In this document: in pieces, positions 16,270 through 23,564 of the stretch | Position numbering within the stretch: the stretch's first letter is position 1 | Layout: every line of letters begins with the position of its first letter | Source of the DNA: UMGS1889 sp964540575 | Lineage (GTDB): Bacteria; Bacillota; Clostridia; Oscillospirales; Ruminococcaceae | Direction of reading: 5' to 3' | DNA length: 64,000 nt | NCBI GenBank assembly: GCA_964540575.1 | Contig: CAZINI010000010.1 | Span: forward strand, 7,341-71,340 | Program-made: the position numbers and the translations under genes | The notes under the pieces: generated by a model | What the model was told of the DNA's origin: nothing | Seen by the model: only the letters and a program-made list of their open reading frames with translations | Databases searched by the model: none

Positions 16270-16696
16270 AGGTCTTAACGAAACTTCTGAACAGATATTA
16301 TGTATTCGGACACATTGCAATAATCACATTTGTATAACCGCAGCGGCGAAATATGATTATAAAAATGCTGTTTCGGCGATAGATTTCAAGCTTTACAAAT
16401 TGGACAATTTCGGTGATATTTCACAGGCTTGCATTGGAAGGTCATTCTGCAAAATTAACGGAAGTGTTTTCTGCATTGCCGATATTGGCATTGAGGAGCA
16501 ATATCGTAATAACGGTTACGGTTCATTGCTTCTGTCGGAAATCATTAAATATGCAGAGCAACTTAATGTGACGAAAATAAAGGGAAGAGTCTATTATGGT
16601 GATGTTAAAGAAAATGAAGCTAAAGATCGGCTTTATCATTTTTATGAAGAGCACGGCTTTGTTATAGATGAAGGAAGGCTGACCTTATGTCTGTGA
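16241..16696 (+). CDS. GNAT-family acetyltransferase
   Basis: 151 residues from the ATG at 16241. IADIGIEEQYRNNGYGSLLLSEIIKYAEQ (about 83-111) is the GNAT acetyl-CoA motif with R-N-N-G-Y-G, and LYHFYEEHGFVIDEG is the usual end. The start is uncertain because the frame is open back to 16106 inside the previous gene and no strong ribosome site is visible; translational coupling across the 29-nt overlap is likely. Substrate unknown. Confidence 0.8.
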   Translation: MELREFQKVEGLNETSEQILCIRTHCNNHICITAAAKYDYKNAVSAIDFKLYKLDNFGDISQACIGRSFCKINGSVFCIADIGIEEQYRNNGYGSLLLSEIIKYAEQLNVTKIKGRVYYGDVKENEAKDRLYHFYEEHGFVIDEGRLTLCL

Positions 16697-16705
16697 CAAA
16701 ATAAA

Positions 16706-16722
16706 AATTCCCCACCGGGGAA
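16706..16722. repeat. Palindromic repeat, intergenic
   Basis: AATTCCCC-ACC-GGGGAA; the right arm ends in AAC instead of AATT. It lies between the GNAT stop and the ribosome site of the second DUF4116-like gene. Confidence 0.85.
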
Positions 16723-16741
16723 CAGAAAGGAAACTGTGAAA

Positions 16742-17779
16742 ATGGAAAACCTTGATAAAATCTACGAAATCTGTATAAAACATCTGGAGGAATATCCAAG
16801 TGCGATAGAGTATGTCCCAGAACAGTATCTGACCGAGGAGCTGTGCATAGCAGCGTTAAATAGTAAACGGATGCGTTGGGGTTACGAAGCAAAGGAAATA
16901 TGGGAGCATATACCGATGGACAAGCTTACTCCGAAAGTATGTGAAGCTGCTGCTTGCAATAACAAGTATACGCTGGAGCATATTCCCGACAGCTGCAAAA
17001 CATCAAAGGTGTTCTTTGAAGCGGTAAGAAGCTTTGGATATTTGCTGAAGGTCGTTCCGATAGCTTTTCACAGCAAGGAAATGTACATAAATTCCGTTTC
17101 GCAGAACGGCGGCAATCTTGAATATGTACCCGCAGAGAAACGTTCGGAGGAGATTTGCAAGGCTGCTTTCAATGCCAAGTATAACGGAGGAGCGGCGGTT
17201 GAATTTATCCCGGATAAGTATCTGACAGAAGATATGTGCCTTTCGGCTGTTTGCTCCGACGGAAAGCTGCTTGATGTTATCCCTACACATTACAAAACAG
17301 CCGAGATGTGTTTATCCGCATTGAAGCACAGCAGTTGGGTGACAATATGTGGGAACAGCAAATCAGCTGATAAGGCATTTTCTGATTATGTCAAGAAACA
17401 TATCCCCGCAAAGGTGTCCGAGGAAGTATGTGAACGCTTTAATGAATACTTATCTTGGATCAACAAAGATAAAAATCAGGAAAACGAATGGAGAAGGCTT
17501 GTATCGGAAAATCCTCTTTACATAAAGAACATTCCCGAAGAAAAGAGGAGCAGCAATATATGCGAAATAGCAATAAAGCAGGAAGGACTTACGTTGAAAT
17601 ACGTTCCCGAAAGGTATAGGAGCTTGCTTTATTGCCAATGGGCAGTGCTGAATAATCCCGATGCTCTTTTATATGTTCCCGAAGAAATGCGAAAAGAGGT
17701 GATAACTTATGTTAAGGAAAGCTGTCAGTATGTAGGCGTTCTGTTTGGAAACAGCCCTTACAAAGAATACTTTTTATGA
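16742..17779 (+). CDS. DUF4116-like repeat protein, second copy
   Basis: 345 residues from the ATG at 16742 (a GTG six bases earlier is possible), behind AGAAAGG. Repeats such as IEYVPEQYLTEELCIAAL, LEYVPAEKRSEEICKAAF, VEFIPDKYLTEDMCLSAV and LKYVPERYRSLLYCQWAV run through the whole protein. It is a paralogue in style of the 434-residue protein at 14478 but lacks the N-terminal helix-turn-helix-like part. Likely a helical solenoid for protein binding; function unknown. Confidence 0.72.
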   Translation: MENLDKIYEICIKHLEEYPSAIEYVPEQYLTEELCIAALNSKRMRWGYEAKEIWEHIPMDKLTPKVCEAAACNNKYTLEHIPDSCKTSKVFFEAVRSFGYLLKVVPIAFHSKEMYINSVSQNGGNLEYVPAEKRSEEICKAAFNAKYNGGAAVEFIPDKYLTEDMCLSAVCSDGKLLDVIPTHYKTAEMCLSALKHSSWVTICGNSKSADKAFSDYVKKHIPAKVSEEVCERFNEYLSWINKDKNQENEWRRLVSENPLYIKNIPEEKRSSNICEIAIKQEGLTLKYVPERYRSLLYCQWAVLNNPDALLYVPEEMRKEVITYVKESCQYVGVLFGNSPYKEYFL

Positions 17780-17797
17780 TAATGGAAGGTGAATGAT

Positions 17798-18559
17798 ATG
17801 GCTTTTTTGGAAAAGTTTGACTTGCTTGACGATGATTTGAAATTACAGTATAATTCCCCGGTGGGGAATTGCAATGCCGAGAATGGAGGTACGAAAAAGA
17901 TGAAAGAACACAATGATTATTTTACGGAAGAAAAGTACAAAGAGATGTATGAATTGGCAAACAAGAGGGTAGATGGGCTTCGTGCTATGGCTGAGAATAT
18001 TATCTCGGGTGATAAAAAAATAATAGTTGATATAAAGACTACAAATTGGATGTTTAGCGGGACAGTTGCACCTAAAGCCGAGCTCCTGTGGCTGACGATA
18101 ATTGATACCGACGGAAATGTGCTGTATGACAGTGCATTGGCACCACATGAATATGAATTTAATCAGGATTTCAGGAGATTATCCAAAAGAACAGGAATAG
18201 ATTTTGACCGGCTGTCAAGTGCTCCGACGTTGAGAAATCAGCTCTATAAGATAAATGAGATACTACTTTCTGCAAAAGCTATTATAGGATACTCTGTTGG
18301 GAAGATTATGGGGTATCTCAGACAGTCGGGCTGTGTGTGGCGTTCCGATTGTGAGCTTGGTAGTCTGGATAAAGCGTTTGAGGATACTATCGCCGAAATT
18401 ACAGATAAAAGAAATGCCACACTTGAAGAATGTGCGGCATTTTGGGAATATGAATGGCAGAATGAAGGAACCGAACACAGTACACTTGATAACTGCCGTG
18501 CGATCCTGCATTGCTATAACAGAATGATCGAGGAGAGATTTGAACTTGACGACTATTGA
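17798..18559 (+). CDS. DEDDh exonuclease-like protein with altered catalytic motifs
   Basis: 253 residues. The fold follows the exonuclease at 12380 (IIVDIKTTNW, LLWLTIIDTDGNVLYDS, IIGYSVGKIMGYL, HSTLDNCRAILHCYN), but motif I reads D-I-K instead of D-x-E and motif II lacks its Asp, so catalysis is unlikely; the His and Asp of motif III remain. Two starts compete: ATG 17798 with GGAAGGTGA, and ATG 17900 with a better GGAGGT 9 bases before. A palindromic repeat at 17852-17870 sits between them, encoding NSPVGN, so the first 34 residues may be an add-on or leader. Confidence 0.68.
   Translation: MAFLEKFDLLDDDLKLQYNSPVGNCNAENGGTKKMKEHNDYFTEEKYKEMYELANKRVDGLRAMAENIISGDKKIIVDIKTTNWMFSGTVAPKAELLWLTIIDTDGNVLYDSALAPHEYEFNQDFRRLSKRTGIDFDRLSSAPTLRNQLYKINEILLSAKAIIGYSVGKIMGYLRQSGCVWRSDCELGSLDKAFEDTIAEITDKRNATLEECAAFWEYEWQNEGTEHSTLDNCRAILHCYNRMIEERFELDDY
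17852..17870. repeat. Palindromic repeat near an N-terminus
   Basis: Perfect AATTCCCC-GGT-GGGGAATT inside the 34-codon stretch between the two possible starts of the exonuclease-like gene. Confidence 0.9.
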
Positions 18560-18588
18560 CTGTTTCTTATCGAAAGAAAAAATCCACC

Positions 18589-18804
18589 TTATTCGCCCTT
18601 ATCTTGTTTTTCGAGATATTGGTAGTATTCTTCCAAGCATTTCCATACATAGTTTTTGAGGACGGCTCCCGGGGTGGTCTTGTTGATGGCACACCACTTC
18701 TTGAAATCGTCCGCTTCCTCCGTCCTCATACGGCAGCTGACCGAACGCATATTTTCCTTGTCCCATTTGCGGGCGTATTGCTTTTGTTTTTCCGATACAG
18801 GCAT
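18589..18804 (-). CDS. Ribbon-helix-helix-like repressor
   Basis: 71 residues. MRSVSCRMRTEEADDFKKWCAINKTTPGAVLKNYVWKCLEEYYQYL fits the beta strand and two helices of an RHH (Arc/MetJ/CopG) DNA-binding protein. It is the only minus-strand gene in this stretch. GGAGGATTG precedes the start. Palindromes at 18818-18855 overlap its own promoter region, and a related one lies in the promoter of the downstream plus-strand operon, so it probably represses itself and that operon. Confidence 0.75.
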   Translation of the reverse strand: MPVSEKQKQYARKWDKENMRSVSCRMRTEEADDFKKWCAINKTTPGAVLKNYVWKCLEEYYQYLEKQDKGE

Positions 18805-18817
18805 ATTATCAATCCTC

Positions 18818-18855
18818 CTATCAACAGTATATCACATATTTTATACTGTTGATAG
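18818..18855. promoter_or_regulatory. Palindromic operator at the RHH gene
   Basis: Perfect 14-bp arms CTATCAACAGTATA (18818-18831) and TATACTGTTGATAG (18842-18855) with a 10-bp centre, ending 14 bp upstream of the RHH start codon. The arms contain ACTGTTGA, shared with the second site at 18911. Confidence 0.75.
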
Positions 18856-18902
18856 TGACATTGTGTACAAACTTGCTGTTAAAAGTTTGTTTATATTTAC
18901 TA

Positions 18903-18931
18903 TTGCAAAATACTGTTGACAGTAGTATAAT
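18903..18931 (+). promoter_or_regulatory. Promoter with embedded operator
   Basis: TTGCAA (18903-18908), 17-bp spacer and TATAAT (18926-18931). The spacer contains the palindrome TACTGT-TG-ACAGTA (18911-18924), matching the half sites at the RHH gene. Repressor bound here would occlude the promoter of the operon starting with the membrane protein at 19000. Confidence 0.72.
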
Positions 18932-18955
18932 GTTATTGTAAGGAAAAAACAAAAC

Positions 18956-18972
18956 ATTCCCCGATGGGGAAT
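18956..18972. repeat. Palindromic repeat, intergenic
   Basis: ATTCCCC-GAT-GGGGAAT, in the leader between the promoter at 18903 and the start at 19000. Confidence 0.88.
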
Positions 18973-18999
18973 TGAAATCATTCAGATGGAGGGGTAAAT

Positions 19000-19326
19000 A
19001 TGGCAGCAGTTATCTTGTTATTGCCAATCAAGCTTTTGGGAAAGGCTATGTGTCACATAGCCGCAGCGGTTTTCGGAGCGGCGGGTTTTCTGATAGCATT
19101 GGCGGGAGCACTAACTCAGCGTGTGGGAGCGTTTATCGGAGGATTATGTTTGCTGTCTGTGATAGCCGCACTCATATTCCAAGCAGGGACGTCATTTATG
19201 CTTGCTGCCGCTGCTGCCGGAGTTGCGTTGATTTTATCTCCCTTTATTGTTATTGCAATAGCGGGAGTTATGTATGCGATTAGAGAAGCACTGCTCAATA
19301 TATCGGAAGAAATCGACTTATACTAA
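19000..19326 (+). CDS. Small integral membrane protein
   Basis: 108 residues with about four hydrophobic stretches (AVILLLPIKLLGKAM, AAAVFGAAGFLIALAGAL, GAFIGGLCLLSVIAALIF, AAAAAGVALILSPFIVIAIAGVMYA) and a short acidic C-terminus. GGAGGGG precedes the start. First gene after the RHH-controlled promoter. No family recognised; it may be a transfer-channel accessory or a surface-exclusion type protein, which is a guess. Confidence 0.7.
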   Translation: MAAVILLLPIKLLGKAMCHIAAAVFGAAGFLIALAGALTQRVGAFIGGLCLLSVIAALIFQAGTSFMLAAAAAGVALILSPFIVIAIAGVMYAIREALLNISEEIDLY

Positions 19327-19419
19327 ACACCATTAGAATTATGGAGAAGAAATCGCTGCAAAATCTTGCATATATGGATTTTGTGGCGAGAGATTCCCAT
19401 AATTCAATGAGTGTTTGGT
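19322..19419 (+). ncRNA. Long imperfect hairpin between genes
   Basis: ACTAAACAC (19322-19330) pairs with GTGTTTGGT (19411-19419), CATT-A-GAATTATGG (19331-19344) with CCATAATTCAATG (19397-19409), and AAATCGCTGCAAAATC with GATTTTGTGGCGAGATT-like sequence nearer the loop. The whole 98-nt stretch between two genes folds on itself. It is not followed by a T run, so it is not a plain terminator; it could be a structured leader of the next gene or a small mobile repeat. Confidence 0.45.
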
Positions 19420-19446
19420 ATTATACCGTAACAGGAGGTAAATGTT

Positions 19447-19722
19447 ATGTCAGAAACACCGGAAGAAAAGCTCAAAGTGCTGCAAGCTTTTATGAATGCA
19501 AAGGCTGATTACGCTGCTCAGGAAGAGGAACGCAAACGGAGAAGGTCGGAGAATTTCAGGAAGGCAAGAGAGGAGCGGCAGAGAGAAGAAGCCCGTAAGG
19601 CAGCCGAGGAAGAATACCGCAGAACACACCCGTTGACCGAGGAAGAACGTGAGGAACGCCGACGGCAATACAAGGAGCTTCTTAAGTCGGTCAGCGGAAA
19701 GAATAAGAAAGGAGAAAACTGA
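19447..19722 (+). CDS. Charged coiled-coil protein
   Basis: 91 residues, almost entirely Glu/Arg/Lys-rich helix (EERKRRRSENFRKAREERQREEARKAAEEEYRR). ACAGGAGGT precedes the ATG. No family; probably a DNA- or protein-binding accessory factor. It is directly followed by the next gene. Confidence 0.65.
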   Translation: MSETPEEKLKVLQAFMNAKADYAAQEEERKRRRSENFRKAREERQREEARKAAEEEYRRTHPLTEEEREERRRQYKELLKSVSGKNKKGEN

Positions 19723-19723
19723 T

Positions 19724-20128
19724 ATGTTAAGAATTTCTGATGAAGCTTATGAGAGAGTAAGCGATATTATGGAGGATATTGGCTATTGCTGTGATACCGA
19801 GGACGATTATAACGAGTGGGAGGATATTGCAGCTTCTTCCATCGGCAGTTTTATGGACGACCTTGACACGGAACAGTTCAAGATGACCTGTGAAGCTCTG
19901 AGGGAATACGTTGAGGATAAGTGCTATGCCGACAAGAATATGGCTATGGGCGTTAAGACGGCATTTGAGCGTTATCTCAGAGAACGTATTGACTATCTGG
20001 ACGGTTATGTTATCCCCAATGTAAATATGCAACTTGGCGATGACGAGGATTTTGAGGATACAAACACGGCAAGCTACAGAAAAGCTGTTGAAAAGCAGCT
20101 GGAGATAACACAGAATATGGATATGTGA
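19724..20128 (+). CDS. Hypothetical acidic protein upstream of parA
   Basis: 134 residues from the ATG at 19724, behind AAAGGAG; one base separates it from the preceding stop. It is strongly acidic and helical (DIMEDIGYCCDTEDDYNEWEDIAASSIGSFMDD). No domain recognised. It probably belongs to the parA-parB transcript. Confidence 0.65.
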   Translation: MLRISDEAYERVSDIMEDIGYCCDTEDDYNEWEDIAASSIGSFMDDLDTEQFKMTCEALREYVEDKCYADKNMAMGVKTAFERYLRERIDYLDGYVIPNVNMQLGDDEDFEDTNTASYRKAVEKQLEITQNMDM

Positions 20129-20156
20129 GCTGATTGAATGAAGGGAGATAATTAAA

Positions 20157-20958
20157 ATGTCAAAAATAATCGCAATAGCAAATCAGAAGGGCGGAGTAGG
20201 AAAGACAACCACCGCCGTAAATCTCGGCACAGCTCTGGAGCTTTCCGGCAGCAAGGTTCTGCTTATCGACCTTGACCCGCAGGCGAATATGTCTGCATAT
20301 CTCGGATACGAGGACGATGGGAAGGCTACTATGAGCGACCTTGTAATGACCACAGCAAATAATTTTACTATGGGTGCTCAGAAGCGGACTATGCCCGCTA
20401 TGGACGAATGTATCCGTTACAGCGAAACAAACAAGGTGCATTTTATCCCATCGGACATAGGGCTTGCATATGCAGATGCTTGTATGATGCAGGCAGCAAC
20501 ACGGGAGAGTGTACTGAAATTCATCCTGTCAGACAAGGCTGTGCAGGAATATGATTATATAATCATCGATTGTCTGCCATCTCTCGGAATACTGCTCATC
20601 AATGCCCTAACTGCCGCAGACGGCGTTATCATTCCCGTTCAAACGCAGAAGTTTGCTCTTGACGGATTGGATATGCTCAGTGAGATATATTCACAGGTCA
20701 AGAATACAATAAACAGCAGGATTGATATTGTGGGTGTGCTCGCTACAATGGCGGATAATACAAATATCAGCAGGACAGTCATTGAAAAGCTCACTGACCG
20801 TTACGGCGAGAAAATGTTCGGGACATGCATACATACATAAGTCGGTGGAAGCTGCCAACAGCTCGGAGCGTATGAAATCGCTGTGCCTTAATAAGACAAA
20901 GCTGGGAGAGGAATACAAGGCTCTTGCCGCAGAGGTTAGCAAACGAATGAAGAAATAA
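20157..20958 (+). pseudogene. parA: ParA/Soj partition ATPase, frameshifted near the 3' end
   Basis: The first 225 residues are a normal ParA: Walker A KGGVGKTTTAVNLG (11-24), LLIDLDPQANMSAYLGY, and the DYIIIDCLPSLGILLINAL segment. The frame ends at 20840 (FGTCIHT-stop). Sequence continuing the family (IHKSVEAANSSERMKSLC to VSKRMKK) is intact in another frame up to 20958. The break coincides with three tandem CATA units at 20828-20839; removing one 4-bp unit restores a continuous frame. The truncated product keeps the ATPase core but loses the last ~40 residues. Either a real mutation or a sequencing error. Confidence 0.85.
20828..20839 (+). repeat. (CATA)3 microrepeat at the parA frameshift
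   Basis: Three CATA units. With two units the parA frame would read through into the conserved C-terminus, so the third unit explains the frameshift. Confidence 0.75.
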
Positions 20959-20975
20959 TTCCCCGGTGGGGAATT
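20957..20975. repeat. Palindromic repeat between parA and parB
   Basis: Perfect AATTCCCC-GGT-GGGGAATT. Its first two bases are part of the TAA stop of the original parA frame, and GGAGG for parB begins 6 bases after it. Confidence 0.9.
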
Positions 20976-20992
20976 CAAATGGAGGAAAAACA

Positions 20993-21958
20993 ATGAATTT
21001 CGATATAAACAGTATGCTCTCTGCTGCTCCGGCAGCATCGGGAACAACGGCGGTACAGGAACTTCCCGTTGATATGCTTGTACCTTACGGCAGTCACCCG
21101 TTTACGCTTTACACAGGCGAACGTCTGGACGATATGGTGCAGAGCGTCAAGCAGAACGGCATCCTTACGCCTATTCTCGTCCGTGAGCTGGACGGCAGAT
21201 ATGAGATTTTGGCGGGACACAACCGTACAAATGCTGCCAAGCTTGCAGGGCTTACAACTGTCCCTGCTATCGTGAAATCAAATCTCAGCGATGAAGAAGC
21301 CGATATGTATGTTATTGAAACCAATCTTATGCAGAGAGGTCTTAAAGAACTGAAAATATCCGAACAGGCAGCGGTAGTTGCTCTCCGTCATTCCAAAATG
21401 TTCGACGAGGATAAGCTTAATGCGATCCGTGAGGAGTTGTCCTCCATTGAAATGGGTACGGAAGAAGTCAAGCAGGACAGCAAGCTTGCAAGGGTAGGTG
21501 AGGAGTATGGGCTGTCGAAGAATACCATAGCACGGCTTATCCGTGTGAATAAGCTACTCACCGCCTGCGATAAATACCGAACAGCGGTAGACACAACGAA
21601 GTTGTCTGTCAGAGCAGCAGTTGAACTGTCATATATCCCATCATCTGCACTTGAAGTGATATTTGAGAGATATAAGGACAGTATTGTCGTTGATGATCTC
21701 TGGGTTGACTCGGTAAAGATCGACCTGAAGCTTGCAGAGCAGCTGAGAGAGCTTTTCAAGAATTTCAGCGGTGGAAAAATGTCTGCGGAGCTTGTCCTTG
21801 ATACTATGCAGAAATGCAGTGCACCGAGAAAGCCCAAAGCCAGAAAACTCAATTCCGATATTTACAGCAAATATTTCGATGAAGATGAAAGCGATGATTA
21901 TGTCAATAGCATAATCGATGAAGCTCTTAAACTGTATTTTCAGAACGAAAAAGATTAA
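20993..21958 (+). CDS. parB: ParB-like partition protein
   Basis: 321 residues from the ATG at 20993, 7 bases after GGAGG; a frame-open ATG at 20966 lies inside the palindrome. The ParB N-terminal domain is clear: VPYGSHPFTLYTGERLDDMVQSVKQNGILTPILVREL and the GHNRTNAAKLAGLTTVPAIV motif (about 63-82). The helix-turn-helix region is GEEYGLSKNTIARLIRVNKLL. It binds centromere-like sites and works with ParA in segregation of the element or as a regulator. The C-terminus is acidic. Confidence 0.92.
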   Translation: MNFDINSMLSAAPAASGTTAVQELPVDMLVPYGSHPFTLYTGERLDDMVQSVKQNGILTPILVRELDGRYEILAGHNRTNAAKLAGLTTVPAIVKSNLSDEEADMYVIETNLMQRGLKELKISEQAAVVALRHSKMFDEDKLNAIREELSSIEMGTEEVKQDSKLARVGEEYGLSKNTIARLIRVNKLLTACDKYRTAVDTTKLSVRAAVELSYIPSSALEVIFERYKDSIVVDDLWVDSVKIDLKLAEQLRELFKNFSGGKMSAELVLDTMQKCSAPRKPKARKLNSDIYSKYFDEDESDDYVNSIIDEALKLYFQNEKD

Positions 21959-21971
21959 TTCCAATAAATAA

Positions 21972-22000
21972 TTGACATTTTCGTACTTATATGATATAAT
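21972..22000 (+). promoter_or_regulatory. Consensus promoter upstream of lipoprotein gene
   Basis: TTGACA (21972-21977) and TATAAT (21995-22000) with a 17-bp spacer, 33 bp before the start at 22034. A full-consensus promoter suggests constitutive expression. Confidence 0.88.
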
Positions 22001-22033
22001 TATGTCAAATTCAAAGTGAAAGGACTTGAAAAG

Positions 22034-23227
22034 ATGAAAATTCAAAAGATTTTAGCTCTTGTTTCGGCAGCGGGACTCTGCATAGCAATGACTTCCTGCG
22101 GCAAAAAAATCGTAAGCTATACCTGCGATGACTATATTGACGTTGAGGTAAGCGGCGTAAGCGGCAAGGCAACGGCTAGTGTTCGGTTTGACCGAGAGCT
22201 TATCGATAAGGTAAATATGGACGTGTTTCAAGGCAAGGCTGACGATATGCAGCTGGCACAGATTGAAGTTTATCTTAACTCTGCTGTGGATTATGATGTT
22301 GTCGGAGAAAAGGAGAAGCTTTCCAACGGAGATGTTATCAAGGTCGTTCTTTCGCCCGACAATGAACGTCTAAAGGACATTGGGATAAGCTTTTCCGAAA
22401 CAGAGTACACCTATACAGTAAGCGGACTTACCGAGCCTGTTACTCTGGATCTGTTCAAGGACGTTGAGGTTACATTTGAAGGTATTTCTCCTCATTTGAA
22501 ACCAATTGTAGAATATACCGGTTCAGATGAGTTCATCAAGGATAATGTTTCATACAGTACAGATGCGTATGGATACAAAAATGGTGATACTCTCAAATTG
22601 AAAGCACGATATAATAAGCGTACATTCGATGAAAACAATTATATTGCCGCTGCTGATGAAAAAGAAATGCCTGTTGAGGGTAATCGTGAATATGCCCCTG
22701 CCGATTCGGATTTTGCGGAAGTAAGGAAATATCTTGATGATTATGCACACGGTCTGATGGAGAAGTCGGACAATCCATATGTGGTAGGCTATGAAAAGGA
22801 CGCAAGGGCATTTCTTAAAGACGGATCTGCTTTTGAAAAGTGGAAGGTCACAAAATCAGAAATAACTCCGTTGAAGGCTGTTGTGTATAATTCAAAGCTC
22901 GGTGTTATTTACGGCGATGAAGCTGGTTGTTCATACAATCTTTTCTGGAAAATCAGTATGGAAATTGAGAAAACCGGTACCAGTCTTGGATATAGCGATA
23001 CCGGATATGAAGTCGGGGATAAGGAAACGTCCGAAATATATTTCTGTACATATGTTAAAGAAATAATCCGTGAACCTGACGGTACACTTACTTTCGATGA
23101 AAAAGATGTAGGTATAATAACCTATTCCACCAGCTTCTGGCATAATTATGTAGGCTGCGACCTTGACGAGGTAGTAGCGGCTAGAGATAAAGATATGAAC
23201 AATTATGTAAAGACTGATTTGGGATAA
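22034..23227 (+). CDS. Putative lipoprotein
   Basis: 397 residues from the ATG at 22034 behind AAAGGA. The signal sequence MKIQKILALVSAAGLCIAMTSCGKK ends in a lipobox-like MTSC, predicting a Cys-anchored surface protein. The body is beta-rich (VEVSGVSGKATASVRFD and similar), suggesting immunoglobulin-like modules, and the last part is a separate domain. Function unknown; another lipoprotein follows at 23565. It has its own promoter and terminator, so it is a single-gene unit inside the element. Confidence 0.8.
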   Translation: MKIQKILALVSAAGLCIAMTSCGKKIVSYTCDDYIDVEVSGVSGKATASVRFDRELIDKVNMDVFQGKADDMQLAQIEVYLNSAVDYDVVGEKEKLSNGDVIKVVLSPDNERLKDIGISFSETEYTYTVSGLTEPVTLDLFKDVEVTFEGISPHLKPIVEYTGSDEFIKDNVSYSTDAYGYKNGDTLKLKARYNKRTFDENNYIAAADEKEMPVEGNREYAPADSDFAEVRKYLDDYAHGLMEKSDNPYVVGYEKDARAFLKDGSAFEKWKVTKSEITPLKAVVYNSKLGVIYGDEAGCSYNLFWKISMEIEKTGTSLGYSDTGYEVGDKETSEIYFCTYVKEIIREPDGTLTFDEKDVGIITYSTSFWHNYVGCDLDEVVAARDKDMNNYVKTDLG

Positions 23228-23252
23228 AATCCTAATGATAACAGAATAGTTT

Positions 23253-23289
23253 AAAGCCCCCAGAGTTTTCAGCTCCGGGGGCTTTTTGT
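23253..23289 (+). terminator. Terminator of the lipoprotein gene
   Basis: AAAGCCCCC (23253-23261) pairs with GGGGGCTTT (23277-23285), with GAG/CTC inside the loop, followed by TTTTTG. Confidence 0.92.
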
Positions 23290-23430
23290 TTTACAGGTAA
23301 TGCTTTTTGCGGCATTAGTGTTTGATTATTTATCTCTGTAGTGTGAACTGCAATCATTATATATAATTCTTTTCAAAAAGTTAAGGTTTTATTAAAAAAT
23401 GAACACGAAATGAATTTGAGTGTCGTTTTT

Positions 23431-23480
23431 AGTAACATTCAGATACATTCAGATACATTCAGTAACATTCAGTAACATTC
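23431..23480 (+). repeat. Five tandem 10-bp repeats before a lipoprotein gene
   Basis: Units AGTAACATTC, AGATACATTC, AGATACATTC, AGTAACATTC, AGTAACATTC run without spacers; a diverged sixth (AGATATACCT) follows. The period equals one DNA turn. A TATAAT-like box is at 23530-23535 and the gene starts at 23565. The rest of this 336-bp intergenic region contains only the terminator at 23253 and A/T-rich DNA. Confidence 0.85.
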
Positions 23481-23564
23481 AGATATACCTAGCCGAAATT
23501 TGACGAATTTTAGCATAAATCGAATATGGTATAATATAGTTATCAAATATAAGGAGCGGATAAC

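Noticed and set aside
23431..23480. CRISPR or attachment repeats
   Set aside because: Units are contiguous 10-mers with no spacers and no cas genes nearby.
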